From assembly GCA_052115395.1 (NCBI GenBank), contig JBFRGO010000002.1: DNA of 64,000 bases; one strand, written 5' to 3'. Of the stretch, positions 1 to 8,081 are shown one piece after another. Every line of letters starts with the position of its first letter. The stretch's first letter is position 1. The notes under the pieces were generated by a model. The model had not been told where the DNA came from. It saw nothing but the letters and a program-made list of their open reading frames with translations, and did not search any database. A program made the position numbers and the translations under genes. Source of the stretch: Noviluteimonas sp052115395. Lineage in GTDB: Bacteria > Pseudomonadota > Gammaproteobacteria > Xanthomonadales > Xanthomonadaceae.

Positions 1-236
1 AAAGCGATGCGCTGCGCGCGGAACTGATCGCGCACGTGCGCCACGAAATCGGGCCGATCGCGACCCCCGAACACCTGCAATGGGCGCCGGGGCTGCCCAA
101 GACGCGCTCCGGGAAGATCATGCGGCGCATCCTGCGGAAGATCGCCGAGGACGCGCCGGATCAACTCGGGGATACCTCGACGCTGGCCGATCCGTCGGTG
201 GTCGAATCGCTGGTGCGCAATCGGCGCGGCGCGTGA
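1..236 (+). CDS. acs: acetyl-CoA synthetase, C-terminal end (partial)
   Basis: Only the last 78 or so codons are in the window; the frame begins at base 3. The C-terminal lid of Acs carries the motif PKTRSGKIMRR, seen here complete. Its lysine is the residue that forms the adenylate in the first half-reaction and that is acetylated by Pat-type acetyltransferases in Salmonella Acs. The enzyme makes acetyl-CoA from acetate, ATP and CoA in the cytoplasm. The gene ends at a TGA at 234-236 and is followed by a strong two-way terminator shared with the convergent rpmG. Confidence 0.9.
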   Translation, partial: SDALRAELIAHVRHEIGPIATPEHLQWAPGLPKTRSGKIMRRILRKIAEDAPDQLGDTSTLADPSVVESLVRNRRGA

Positions 237-249
237 TCGACAGGCAAAA

Positions 250-275
250 AGAAACCCGCCTTCCGGCGGGTTTCT
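250..275. terminator. bidirectional terminator between acs and rpmG
   Basis: A perfect 10-bp stem (251-260 with 265-274, GAAACCCGCC/GGCGGGTTTC) and a 4-base TTCC loop lie between two convergent genes. A-rich sequence on the left and T-rich sequence on the right allow use from both strands. Confidence 0.85.
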
Positions 276-299
276 TTCGAAGCGTCGAACAACGAAGGC

Positions 300-464
300 T
301 TACTTGATCTTGCCTTCCTTGTAGATCACGTGCTTCCGGACGACGGGGTCGTACTTCTTGACCTCCATCTTGTTCGGCGTGTTCTTCTTGTTCTTGTCGG
401 TCGTGTAGAAGTGGCCGGTGTTGGCCGAGGAGATCAGGCGGATCTTGTCGCGCTTGCTTGCCAT
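300..464 (-). CDS. rpmG: 50S ribosomal protein L33
   Basis: The gene encodes 54 residues starting MASKRDKIRLISSA and ending YKEGKIK, a full-length match to bacterial L33. L33 is a small protein of the large ribosomal subunit near the E site. There are no CxxC pairs, so this is the zinc-independent form. The start codon at 464 is preceded by a strong GAGGAG ribosome binding site. It follows rpmB after 13 bases, the usual rpmB-rpmG pair. It is below the size at which ORF finders usually report. Confidence 0.97.
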   Translation of the reverse strand: MASKRDKIRLISSANTGHFYTTDKNKKNTPNKMEVKKYDPVVRKHVIYKEGKIK

Positions 465-477
465 GGTCGTTTACTCC

Positions 478-714
478 TCAGACCTTCTCGCCACGGGCGC
501 GCAGTTGCGCCAGGACCGAGTCGATACCGTTCTTGTCGATGGTGCGCAGCGCGTGCGCGGAAACCTTCAGCTTGACCCAGCGGTTTTCGCTGGCGACCCA
601 GAAACGACGCTCGTGCAGGTTGGGCAGGAAGCGACGGCGGGTCTTGTTGTTCGCATGCGAGACGTTGTTACCCGTCTGCACGCTCTTGCCGGAAACTTGG
701 CAAACGCGGGACAT
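478..714 (-). CDS. rpmB: 50S ribosomal protein L28
   Basis: This 78-residue protein begins MSRVCQVSGKSV and has the typical N-terminal stretch NNVSHANNKTRRRF followed by PNLHERRFW. L28 is a late-assembling protein of the large subunit. The open frame extends 21 codons further upstream, but family length and the MSRVCQ start fix the start at 714. It is the first gene of the rpmB-rpmG operon. A possible -10 box lies about 100 bases upstream, leaving a leader of roughly 95 bases. Confidence 0.96.
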   Translation of the reverse strand: MSRVCQVSGKSVQTGNNVSHANNKTRRRFLPNLHERRFWVASENRWVKLKVSAHALRTIDKNGIDSVLAQLRARGEKV

Positions 715-815
715 TGCGCACCTCGATTGGTGTCTGTGATGCACCCCATGGCCTGGGGTACGACGGCCACGCTGCAATGGGCCAGAGGGCCCGGGACTGC
801 CGCAGCGAGCCGCGC

Positions 816-821
816 ATTATG
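816..821 (-). promoter_or_regulatory. possible -10 box for rpmB-rpmG
   Basis: The minus strand reads CATAAT here, a good match to a sigma-70 -10 element, about 100 bases before the rpmB start. No clear -35 was found. The leader downstream contains a CCCC/GGGG inverted repeat near 743-757, which could fold but has no recognised role. Confidence 0.35.
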
Positions 822-896
822 CCCGCCCGAAGGCCGCCGGGCTACCCCGGCGAGGGCAAAACCCCTTGATTTGCCTGAAATCCCCTTCAAAGGGGG

Positions 897-1256
897 TCAG
901 TGGCTCGCCTTGTCCCGATGCCACCCGCGATGCCGGATGTCCAGATACAGGCTGTAGCCGGCCGTGAAGGCGGGGAAGAGGTTCTGGATCACGCCCACCG
1001 AGTCCTGCTTGGCCGAGAACACGAAGTAGGCCAGGGTCATGACCGAGCCGACCAGGCTCATGTACCAGAACAGGCGCGGGATCACCGGCTTGCCGTGGCG
1101 GCGGGAGGCGACGAACTGCACCAGCCACCGGCCGCCGAACATCAGCGCCCCGGTCAGGCCGATCAGCTTCCACGGGGACATGTGCAGGCCGGTCCACGCG
1201 AGCCACGGGACCGGCGAATTCATGAAGTCCTGTGCGACCGGCGCTGCCTCCAGCAT
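897..1256 (-). CDS. lipid-A-disaccharide synthase N-terminal domain protein (membrane)
   Basis: This 119-residue protein has three likely membrane helices and resembles the stand-alone LAB_N domain, found alone or ahead of lipid A disaccharide synthase in some genomes. The start at 1256 is chosen because GAGGAG lies 8 bases upstream; an in-frame ATG at 1223 is an alternative. It begins 2 bases after the GT2 glycosyltransferase stop, so the two are almost certainly co-translated. A weak CCCCT/AGGGG hairpin sits at its end (882-895). Such small proteins travel with GT2 enzymes that load sugars on polyprenyl phosphate; the exact role here is inferred. Confidence 0.75.
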   Translation of the reverse strand: MLEAAPVAQDFMNSPVPWLAWTGLHMSPWKLIGLTGALMFGGRWLVQFVASRRHGKPVIPRLFWYMSLVGSVMTLAYFVFSAKQDSVGVIQNLFPAFTAGYSLYLDIRHRGWHRDKASH

Positions 1257-1258
1257 CC

Positions 1259-1984
1259 TCAGGACTCCTCGACGCCGGTGCGCTTGCTGCGCACGATCAG
1301 CCAGGCCACGCCCATCAGGTCGCGGATGCCGACCAGGGCGCGGTTGAGGTTGTTGTACTTCGACACGCCGGTCGAACGCGCGCGGTGGTTCACCGGCACG
1401 CTCACCGTCTGCCAGCCCGCGCGCTGCATCAGCGCCGGCAGGTAGCGATGCATGTGGTCGAAATACGGCAGGTCGAGGAAGGCTTCGCGCTCGAAGAGCT
1501 TGATGCCGCAGCCGGTGTCGGGCGTGTCGTCGTGCAGCATGCGGGTGCGGATCGCATTGGCCCATTTGGAGGCCCAGCGCTTGCTGCCCGAATCCTGGCG
1601 ATTGACGCGCCAGCCCGCGAACAGGCGGATTTCCGGCTTCGCCGCATCGCGCGCGGCGAGCAGCTTGGGGATGTCGGCCGGATCGTTCTGCCCATCGCCG
1701 TCGAGCGTGGCCACCCACGGCGCGCGCGCGTGGCGCACGCCGGTGCGGATCGCGGTGCTCTGGCCGCTTTGCTTGACGTGGTGCAACACGCGCAATTCCG
1801 GGACTTCAGCCTTCAGCGCGCGCAACGCGGCGAGCGTGCCGTCCTTGGAATTGTCGTCGACGAAGACCGCTTCGAATTCCACGCGGCCGCGCAAGGCGGC
1901 CACGACTTCCCGCAGCAAGGGGCCAACGTTGTCCTGCTCGTTGAAGACCGGCACGACGACGGACAGCTGCGGGGCGTGGGTCAA
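1259..1984 (-). CDS. GT2-family glycosyltransferase (DPM1/ArnC-like)
   Basis: This 241-residue protein has a GT-A fold signature: VVVPVFNEQDN at the N-terminus, DDNSKDGT, and LDGDGQNDP holding the metal-binding aspartates. Enzymes of this type transfer a sugar from a nucleotide donor to a lipid phosphate at the cytoplasmic face. The start is a TTG at 1984 that overlaps the TGA of the upstream epimerase gene; no ATG lies close to the conserved N-terminus. With the epimerase upstream and the LAB_N protein downstream it forms a three-gene envelope-sugar unit. The donor and acceptor cannot be read from sequence. Confidence 0.85.
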   Translation of the reverse strand: MTHAPQLSVVVPVFNEQDNVGPLLREVVAALRGRVEFEAVFVDDNSKDGTLAALRALKAEVPELRVLHHVKQSGQSTAIRTGVRHARAPWVATLDGDGQNDPADIPKLLAARDAAKPEIRLFAGWRVNRQDSGSKRWASKWANAIRTRMLHDDTPDTGCGIKLFEREAFLDLPYFDHMHRYLPALMQRAGWQTVSVPVNHRARSTGVSKYNNLNRALVGIRDLMGVAWLIVRSKRTGVEES

Positions 1985-2997
1985 GCCTTGTCTCCGAAGT
2001 ACTCGCGGCACCAGCGCACGACGGGTGGCAGGCCGGTGTCGATGGGGGTGGCGGGTTCGAAACCGAAGTCCGCGTGGGCGCGCGCAGTATCCGCCATGGT
2101 CTCGACCATGTCGCCTGGTTGCATCGTCAGATACTTCTTTTCCGCCGGACGGCCCGCCGCCTGCTCGATCACGGTGATGAAGCGCTCCAGCTCCACCGGC
2201 GTGTGGTTGCCGAGGTTGTAGACGCGGTGCGGCCCGCCCTCGGCGGCGTTTTCGCCCGCCGGGCGCGTGGGGGCGTCCATCGCGCCGAGCACGCCGGCGA
2301 CGATGTCGTCGATGTACGTGAAGTCGCGTCGCATGCGGCCGTGGTTGAACACCTGGATCGGCCGGCCGGCGAGCACCGCGCGCGAGAACAGCAGCGGCGC
2401 CATGTCGGGCCGGCCCCAGGGGCCGTACACGGTGAAGAAGCGCAGCCCCGTCGCGCGCAGGCCGTACAGGTGCGCGTAGGTGTGGGCCATCAGTTCGTTG
2501 GCGGCCTTGGTCGCGGCGTAAAGCGAGCGCGGGCGGTCGATGCGCTGCGCTTCGGAAAACGGCGGCGTCGCCGAATCGCCGTAGACCGACGAAGAGCTCG
2601 CATACACCAGGTGTTCGACGCCGCGATGCCGGCACAACTCCAGCATGTTGACGAAGCCGATCAGGTTGCTGTCGACATAAGCGTGCGGATTCTCGAGCGA
2701 ATAACGCACGCCGGCCTGCGCGGCGAGATGGATCACGCGGCAAAAGCGATGCTTGTCGAACAGCGCTTCGAGCGCCGCGCGATCGGTCAAATCGATCTCC
2801 GCGATTTCGACATCGGGGCACAGCGCGGCGACGCGATCGCGCTTGAGCTGCGGATCGTAGTAATCGTTGAAGTTGTCCAGGCCCACGACGTTCGCGCCGC
2901 GTGCGCGCAATTCCCGACACGTGTAGGCGCCGATGAAACCGGCGGCGCCGGTGACGAGGATCGTGTCGGTGACAGCCGTGTCAGTCGTGTCCGCCAT
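1981..2997 (-). CDS. NAD-dependent UDP-sugar epimerase (UDP-glucuronate 4-epimerase-like)
   Basis: This 338-residue extended short-chain dehydrogenase has the NAD-binding motif TGAAGFIG (about residues 17-24), the YASSSSVYG segment and the catalytic YAATK. Details such as DNFNDYYDPQLKR, RFFTVYGPWGRPDMA and RRDFTYIDDI are typical of the CapI/WbpP/LspL group that makes UDP-galacturonate from UDP-glucuronate. Its product could feed the downstream glycosyltransferase. It starts with ATG at 2997 and its stop overlaps the next start. Substrate identity is inferred from family resemblance. Confidence 0.85.
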   Translation of the reverse strand: MADTTDTAVTDTILVTGAAGFIGAYTCRELRARGANVVGLDNFNDYYDPQLKRDRVAALCPDVEIAEIDLTDRAALEALFDKHRFCRVIHLAAQAGVRYSLENPHAYVDSNLIGFVNMLELCRHRGVEHLVYASSSSVYGDSATPPFSEAQRIDRPRSLYAATKAANELMAHTYAHLYGLRATGLRFFTVYGPWGRPDMAPLLFSRAVLAGRPIQVFNHGRMRRDFTYIDDIVAGVLGAMDAPTRPAGENAAEGGPHRVYNLGNHTPVELERFITVIEQAAGRPAEKKYLTMQPGDMVETMADTARAHADFGFEPATPIDTGLPPVVRWCREYFGDKA

Positions 2998-3077
2998 GGG
3001 GCGCCAAGCTCCGCTTTTCGAAAGTGCCGCAGCCTAGCCGCGCGCCCGTGCACGCGGCCTCACGCCCGTGCGACAAC

Positions 3078-3998
3078 TCAGTCGGCCTTGCCGCGCAGCC
3101 GTTCGAGCACGCCGTCGAGCGATTCCAGGTCCGAATAGTGGATCACCAGCCGGCCCTTGCCCGCGCGCCCGTGCAGGACGTTGACCCGCGTGCCGAGGGA
3201 TTCGGACAACTCGCGCTCCAGGGTCGCGATGTCGGCCTGCGGCTTGGCCTTGACCGGCTTGGCCTTGCGCGTGGCGCTGCCGTTGGCGACCTGGCCGGCC
3301 ATCAGTTGTTGCACGCGATGTTCGACTTCGCGCACCGACCACTCGTGTTCGGCGGCCTGGCGCGCCAGGGCGACCGCGGCCTGCGGCGCCAGCGTGAGCA
3401 GCGCGCGCGCGTGGCCCATCTCGATGGCCTTGGTTTCCACGAGCACGCGGATTTCCGGTGGCAGTTCGAGCAGGCGCAGCAGGTTGGACACCGCCGCGCG
3501 CGAGCGGCCCACCGCATCGGCGGCCTGCGCGTGCGTCAGGTCGAATTCGTCGATCAGGCGCTGCAGCGCGAGCGCTTCTTCCAGCGGATTGAGGTCTTCG
3601 CGCTGGATGTTCTCGATCAGCGCCATCGCGATGACGGCGTGGTCGTCGACCACGCGGATCACCGCGGGGATCGCAGCCAGGCCCGCCAATTGCGAGGCGC
3701 GCCAGCGGCGTTCGCCGGCGATGATTTCGTAACGCGCGCCCTTGCCCGCGTTGTCGATCTCGCGCACGACGATGGGCTGGATCACGCCCTGCGCGCGGAT
3801 CGATTCGGCCAGCTCGGCGAGCTTGCCCTGGTCCATGCCGCTGCGCGGCTGGTAACGGCCGGGCTGCAGTTGGCCGACGGGCAGCTGGCGCAGCTGTTCG
3901 CCGGGCTGGGCTTCCAGCGGCGCGGTTTCGGCGGCGGCCTTGGGCCCGAGCAGGGCTTCGAGACCTCGCCCGAGGCCGCGCTTCTTCGCGACGGTCAT
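3078..3998 (-). CDS. parB: chromosome partitioning protein ParB
   Basis: This 306-residue protein has the N-terminal ParA-contact motif KKRGLGRGLEALLG, the CTPase box with GERRWRAS, the ENIQREDLNPLEEA segment and a helix-turn-helix ending GRSRAAVSNLLRLLELP. It binds parS and spreads as a CTP-dependent clamp to segregate the origin region. Its ATG overlaps the parA stop by four bases (ATGA), so translation is coupled. Bases between it and the epimerase gene hold nothing obvious. I did not find a parS site by eye. Confidence 0.95.
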   Translation of the reverse strand: MTVAKKRGLGRGLEALLGPKAAAETAPLEAQPGEQLRQLPVGQLQPGRYQPRSGMDQGKLAELAESIRAQGVIQPIVVREIDNAGKGARYEIIAGERRWRASQLAGLAAIPAVIRVVDDHAVIAMALIENIQREDLNPLEEALALQRLIDEFDLTHAQAADAVGRSRAAVSNLLRLLELPPEIRVLVETKAIEMGHARALLTLAPQAAVALARQAAEHEWSVREVEHRVQQLMAGQVANGSATRKAKPVKAKPQADIATLERELSESLGTRVNVLHGRAGKGRLVIHYSDLESLDGVLERLRGKAD

Positions 3999-4816
3999 GC
4001 TTGCACTTCCTTCTTCGGTTCCGGCGTCGCGCTCTTTGCGGTCTGCTCGCGTTCGCGCTGGCGACGCATCACTTCCCCGGCCAGGCCGAGGTAGGCCACG
4101 CTGCCGCGCGAGGCCTTGTCGTAGGCGACGATGCTTTGCCCGTGGCTCGGCGCTTCGGCCAGGCGCACGTTGCGCGGCACGATGGTGCGGAAGACGCGAT
4201 CGCCGAAGTGTTGCGTCAATTCCGCCGACACCGCGTTGGCGAGATTGTTGCGCACGTCGAACATCGTCCGCAGCACGCCTTCGATCTCCAGCGCGGGATT
4301 GAGCCTGCGCTTGAGCGCATCGATCGTGTCGATCAGCGCCGACAGGCCTTCGAGCGCGTAGTACTCGCACTGCATCGGCACGAGCACCGAATCGGCGGCC
4401 GTCAGCGCATTGAGCGTGAGCAGCGACAGGGCCGGCGGGCAGTCGATGATGATGAAGTCGTACTGGTCGCGGATCGGCTCGAGCGCGCGCTTGAGGCGCT
4501 GCTCGCGGCCTTCCTCGTCCATCAATTCGATTTCCGCGGCGGTCAGGTCGATGTTGCCGGGAAGGATGTCGAAGCCTTCGGGCGTTTTCACGATCGCCGA
4601 GGGCGCGTGCATTTCTTCCAGCAGCACGTCGGTGATGGAGGCGCGCAGGTCGCGCTTCTCCACGCCGCTGCCCATCGTCGCGTTGCCCTGCGGATCCAGG
4701 TCCACGAGCAACACGCGTTTTGGCGTGCGCGCCAATGCCGCCGCGAGATTCACGGAGGTGGTGGTCTTGCCGACGCCGCCTTTCTGGTTGGCAACAGCGA
4801 TGATGCGGGCCGTCAC
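3995..4816 (-). CDS. parA: chromosome partitioning ATPase ParA
   Basis: This 273-residue protein has the deviant Walker A motif QKGGVGKTTT at residues 11-20, the switch DLDPQGNAT and the Walker B segment IIIDCPP. It is the nucleoid-bound ATPase partner of ParB. The start is a GTG at 4816: a GGGGGA ribosome binding site lies about nine bases upstream, and this start puts the P-loop at the normal distance from the N-terminus. The order rsmG-parA-parB matches the usual gidB-soj-spo0J arrangement. Confidence 0.95.
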   Translation of the reverse strand: MTARIIAVANQKGGVGKTTTSVNLAAALARTPKRVLLVDLDPQGNATMGSGVEKRDLRASITDVLLEEMHAPSAIVKTPEGFDILPGNIDLTAAEIELMDEEGREQRLKRALEPIRDQYDFIIIDCPPALSLLTLNALTAADSVLVPMQCEYYALEGLSALIDTIDALKRRLNPALEIEGVLRTMFDVRNNLANAVSAELTQHFGDRVFRTIVPRNVRLAEAPSHGQSIVAYDKASRGSVAYLGLAGEVMRRQREREQTAKSATPEPKKEVQA

Positions 4817-4871
4817 GGCGCGATGTCCCCCGGTGGTTCGGCGCTGCTCGGTGGAGGCGGCCGGATCCCGA

Positions 4872-5519
4872 TTATGCCGCAGCCACGACGATGAGGTGCC
4901 GCTCGGCATGCAGACCGGGCACACGCATCGGATGCATCTCACGAACGCGCCATCCGGGCGGCAGCGCGGCGATCTCCTCGCTGGGCACGACACCCTTCAT
5001 TGCGAGCAGAACGCCGCCGGGTCGCAGGAGATGGCCGCCGGATTGCAGGATCGCGGGGAGCGTGGCGAGCGCGCGCGCGGTAATCGCATCGAACCGGCCG
5101 GGAGCGTCGAAGGCCTCGATCCGCGATTCCACCGCCTCCGCGTTGGTCAGTCCCAGCTTGCGGATCGCCTCGCGCAGGAAGCGCACCTTCTTGCCGTTGC
5201 TCTCCACCAGCGAGACCTGCAGCCCCGGTTTGGCGATCGCCAGCGGAATGCCGGGCAGGCCCGCGCCGGTGCCGAGGTCGGCCAGGTGCGCCACCTCGTC
5301 GACGTAAGGGTGCATCGCCAGCGAATCGAGCAGGTGCTTGGCGATCATCTCGCGCGGGTCGCGGATGGCGGTGAGGTTGTAGGTGGCGTTCCAGCGCACC
5401 AGCAGCGCGACGTAGTCGAGCAGGGGCGTGGCGAGCGCCACATCCAGGCCGAGCGTGCGCAGGCCCGATTCGAGTTCGGGGCGCAGGGCGGACAGGTCGG
5501 GGGCGGTGGGCGTCGTCAT
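4872..5519 (-). CDS. rsmG: 16S rRNA (guanine-N7) methyltransferase RsmG
   Basis: This 215-residue protein shows the SAM-binding motif LADLGTGAGLPGIPLAI and the family segment WNATYNLTAIRDP near the N-terminus. RsmG (GidB) methylates G527 of 16S rRNA; its loss gives low-level streptomycin resistance in several bacteria. It precedes parA by 55 bases. A TAAGAT box on the minus strand (5529-5534) lies nine bases before the ATG, so the leader is very short or absent. Confidence 0.95.
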   Translation of the reverse strand: MTTPTAPDLSALRPELESGLRTLGLDVALATPLLDYVALLVRWNATYNLTAIRDPREMIAKHLLDSLAMHPYVDEVAHLADLGTGAGLPGIPLAIAKPGLQVSLVESNGKKVRFLREAIRKLGLTNAEAVESRIEAFDAPGRFDAITARALATLPAILQSGGHLLRPGGVLLAMKGVVPSEEIAALPPGWRVREMHPMRVPGLHAERHLIVVAAA

Positions 5520-5531
5520 GGGGCGCGCATC

Positions 5532-6116
5532 TTAGCGGCCGCGCCAGGCGAGCGCCGCACGATAGCCTGCGCGTGGCGCCCATTCATGCAAGGACCAGGG
5601 GCCGCCGAGGCCGACATGCGGATGTGTCATCGCCAATCCGCCGTCGAGATCGGCCAGCCCGAACTTGTCCAGGCCGTAGGCGATGCCGCGCCCATGCGCC
5701 TTCAACACCGCTTCCTTCGCACACCACAGGCGGAGGAAGGCCTCGTTGCGATCGGGTTCGGGCAGTCCGCGGAGCCAGTCGTGTTCGGTGGCGTGGAAGA
5801 AGCGGTGCGCCAGTTCCAGCGCACGCGGGCGCGGGCGGGCGCGTTCCAGATCCACGCCGACGTCCACGTTTTCCCCCAGCGCGATCAGCAAGCCATCGCC
5901 GCTGTGGCTCCAGCTCACGTCCAATCCCTGCAGCGCGCCGGCCAAGCGCGGCCGGCCCAAGGCATCGCGACGCAACTCGATCGACGCCGACGGCACCGCC
6001 AGCACCGCGCCCAGCCAATCGCGCACGAGTGGCTCTGCGGGCGTGCCGCGCGCGTGGTCGCGCCAGGTCCAGCGCGGCAGCCGGACCGGATCGACCGATG
6101 TGAAGGCGGGTTCCAT
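5532..6116 (-). CDS. 4'-phosphopantetheinyl transferase (Sfp-type)
   Basis: This roughly 194-residue protein has the two hallmark motifs of the superfamily, VGVDLE and WCAKEAVLKA, with the metal-binding Asp/Glu and the catalytic Lys. It transfers phosphopantetheine from CoA to the serine of a carrier protein, turning apo- into holo-ACP. It diverges from an AMP-forming ligase 88 bases away, and the only obvious client ACP in the window is at 26683. The ATG at 6116 is chosen; a TTG at 6131 would add five residues. It ends 12 bases before rsmG on the same strand. Confidence 0.88.
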   Translation of the reverse strand: MEPAFTSVDPVRLPRWTWRDHARGTPAEPLVRDWLGAVLAVPSASIELRRDALGRPRLAGALQGLDVSWSHSGDGLLIALGENVDVGVDLERARPRPRALELAHRFFHATEHDWLRGLPEPDRNEAFLRLWCAKEAVLKAHGRGIAYGLDKFGLADLDGGLAMTHPHVGLGGPWSLHEWAPRAGYRAALAWRGR

Positions 6117-6170
6117 CGAATGGGGGAACAATCCCGGGACCAGAAAGCCAGCGTAAAGTACGCGAAGGGG

Positions 6171-6186
6171 GGCGGCTCAGGCCGCC
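6171..6186. other. palindrome in the leader of the ligase gene
   Basis: GGCGGC-TCAG-GCCGCC is a perfect 6-bp inverted repeat with a 4-base loop, 18 bases before the ligase ATG and just after a TAAAGT box (6153-6158) that could be its -10. It may be an operator or an RNA hairpin near the ribosome binding site. Confidence 0.4.
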
Positions 6187-6204
6187 AAGGGAAAAAGCAG
6201 GGCC

Positions 6205-7554
6205 ATGTCCGCAGTCATCGAGACCGGCGCGCGCGCGCCGCACACATCCATTGCCGCGGGCGATCCGTCGCGCGCGGTGGTCTTCGACGCACGTGGGGAC
6301 GTGCCGCTCGAAATCTTCCTGGCACAGGTGCGCGGCGTGGCCGCGATGCTGCCGCCGGGTTTGCACGCCATCAATCTGTGCGAAGACCGCTATCGCTTCC
6401 TCGTCGCCTTCTGCGCGATCGCGCTGCGCGGGCAAACCAACCTGCTGCCGCCCTCGCGCGCGCCGGGCATGGTGGACGAGGCGATGGCGCAGCATCCCGA
6501 CAGTTACTGCATCGGCGATGGCGACCTCTCACCGGCGCCGGCGCGATACCTGCGCCTGCCCGAGGTCCTGCCCGAACGCGTCGGCGAAACCCCGACGCTC
6601 GACGACGATGCGCTGGTCGCGATCGGTTACACCTCCGGCAGCACCGGCCGCCCGCAGGCGAATCCGAAAACCTGGGGCAGCTTCCGCCGCAGCACCGCGC
6701 AAAACCTCGCTGCGTTGTCCGATCTGTGGCCCGAAGGCGACGCGCACCTGGTCGCAACCGTGCCGCCGCAACACATGTACGGCATGGAGATGTCGGTGTT
6801 GTTGCCGCTGCTCGGGCCGGTCGCCGTGCACGCGGCGCGCCCGTTCTTCCCGGAAGACATCGCGCTCGCGTTGGCGCACGCACGCGCACCGCGCATTTTG
6901 GTGACCACGCCCGTGCATCTGCGCGCGCTGCTGGTTTCAGGCTGCGACTTGCCGCCGATGCGCGCGATCGTGTCGGCGACCGCGCCGTTGTCGGCCGAAC
7001 TCGCCGCGCAAGCCGAAGCGCGCTTCGGTTGCGAAGTGCGCGAAGTCTTCGGTTCGACCGAAACCTGCGTCATCGCGCGCCGCCGCACTGCGCTCGAAAC
7101 CGCGTGGACGCCGTTGCCCGGCGTGCGCGTGGTCCCGCAGCCCGACGGCACCGCGGTGCATGCGCCGCATCTGGAAACACCGGTCGTGCTTGCCGACCTG
7201 GTCGAAACCCAGGCCGACGGCAAATTCGTGCTGCGCGGACGCAACGCCGACCTGCTCGAAATCGCCGGCAAGCGCGCTTCGCTCGGCGACATGACGCGCA
7301 AGCTGCTCGCGATTCCGGGCGTCGAGGATGGCATCGTTTTCCAGCTCGACGAACCGGGCGAAGGGGGCGTGCGCCGCATCGCCGCGCTCGCCGTCGCACC
7401 GACGCTCGACGAAACCTCGATCCTCGCCGCATTGCGGCGCGCGCTGGATCCGGTCTTCCTGCCGCGACCGCTGCGTTGCGTGCCCATGTTGCCGCGCAAC
7501 GAAACCGGAAAACTGCCGCGCGAAACGCTCGCGGCGCTGCTCGCAGGCGCGTGA
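6205..7554 (+). CDS. AMP-forming acyl/aryl ligase of the aryl-polyene pathway
   Basis: This 449-residue member of the ANL superfamily has the P-loop YTSGSTGRPQANPKTW near residue 135, the A5-like stretch VFGSTET and a C-terminal lid ending PRNETGKLPRE with the catalytic lysine. It is shorter than CoA ligases and matches the stand-alone AMP-ligases of aryl-polyene clusters, which activate a hydroxybenzoate or hydroxycinnamate starter for transfer to ACP. The neighbouring phosphopantetheinyl transferase supports that job. It lies 16 kb from the rest of the pigment genes and ends at its own terminator. Substrate is inferred. Confidence 0.78.
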   Translation: MSAVIETGARAPHTSIAAGDPSRAVVFDARGDVPLEIFLAQVRGVAAMLPPGLHAINLCEDRYRFLVAFCAIALRGQTNLLPPSRAPGMVDEAMAQHPDSYCIGDGDLSPAPARYLRLPEVLPERVGETPTLDDDALVAIGYTSGSTGRPQANPKTWGSFRRSTAQNLAALSDLWPEGDAHLVATVPPQHMYGMEMSVLLPLLGPVAVHAARPFFPEDIALALAHARAPRILVTTPVHLRALLVSGCDLPPMRAIVSATAPLSAELAAQAEARFGCEVREVFGSTETCVIARRRTALETAWTPLPGVRVVPQPDGTAVHAPHLETPVVLADLVETQADGKFVLRGRNADLLEIAGKRASLGDMTRKLLAIPGVEDGIVFQLDEPGEGGVRRIAALAVAPTLDETSILAALRRALDPVFLPRPLRCVPMLPRNETGKLPRETLAALLAGA

Positions 7555-7575
7555 GGCGCCCTTCACGAATTTCAC

Positions 7576-7600
7576 AAACCGCTGAAAACAAGCGGTTTTT
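7576..7600 (+). terminator. terminator after the ligase gene
   Basis: An 8-bp stem AAACCCGCT-like (AAACCGCT at 7576-7583 with AGCGGTTT at 7591-7598), a seven-base loop and a T run to 7600 follow the ligase stop by about 20 bases. A second C5/G5 hairpin (7658-7675) lies further downstream, before the next gene. Confidence 0.75.
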
Positions 7601-7715
7601 CGCCAGAATCGAGTTCTGACTCCACCTTCACGCGTGCCCGCAGAGACTGCCGCCGTACCCCCTTCCCCTGGGGGGTCACGCGGAATTCGCTGACACATTC
7701 AAAAGGAGTGGGTGC

Positions 7716-7985
7716 ATGAACATCATCATCTGGTTGATCGTTGGCGGCATCGTCGGTTGGCTGGCCAGTCTCATCATGCGGACCGATGCGCAGCAGGGCA
7801 TCATCCTCAACGTGATCGTCGGCATCGTCGGCGCGTTCCTGGGCGGCTGGCTGGGCGGCATGCTCGGCATCAGCGGCGCCAACATCAACGAAGGCTTCAG
7901 CGTTACGGGCTTCATCATCTCGCTGATCGGCGCGGTGGTCCTGCTCGCGATCGTCAATCTGTTCCGCCGCGGTCGCGTGCGCTAA
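7716..7985 (+). CDS. GlsB/YeaQ/YmgE-family stress-response membrane protein
   Basis: This 89-residue, very hydrophobic and glycine-rich protein has three predicted membrane helices (about 3-22, 30-50 and 62-84) and a short basic tail, the usual build of the transglycosylase-associated/YeaQ family. The role in the inner membrane is unknown; relatives are induced by stress. It has a strong AAAAGGAG ribosome binding site and stands alone between two terminators. Confidence 0.85.
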   Translation: MNIIIWLIVGGIVGWLASLIMRTDAQQGIILNVIVGIVGAFLGGWLGGMLGISGANINEGFSVTGFIISLIGAVVLLAIVNLFRRGRVR

Positions 7986-8043
7986 GCACTGCGGAAACGG
8001 CATGCGGGGCGCGGCCAGGATGGCCGGGCCCGGCGACAGAAGC

Positions 8044-8075
8044 AAAACCCGGCCTCGCGCCGGGTTTTGTTTTTT
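8044..8075. terminator. bidirectional terminator between glsB-like gene and xth
   Basis: A 10-bp perfect stem (8044-8053 AAAACCCGGC with 8059-8068), loop CTCGC, and a T run at 8070-8075. It lies between convergent genes and has A-rich and T-rich flanks for both directions. Confidence 0.85.
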
Positions 8076-8081
8076 GGGCGC

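Noticed and set aside
3000..5600. A parS site near parAB
   Set aside because: I looked for a TGTTTCACGTGAAACA-like sequence around parA and parB and saw none; it may lie outside the window.
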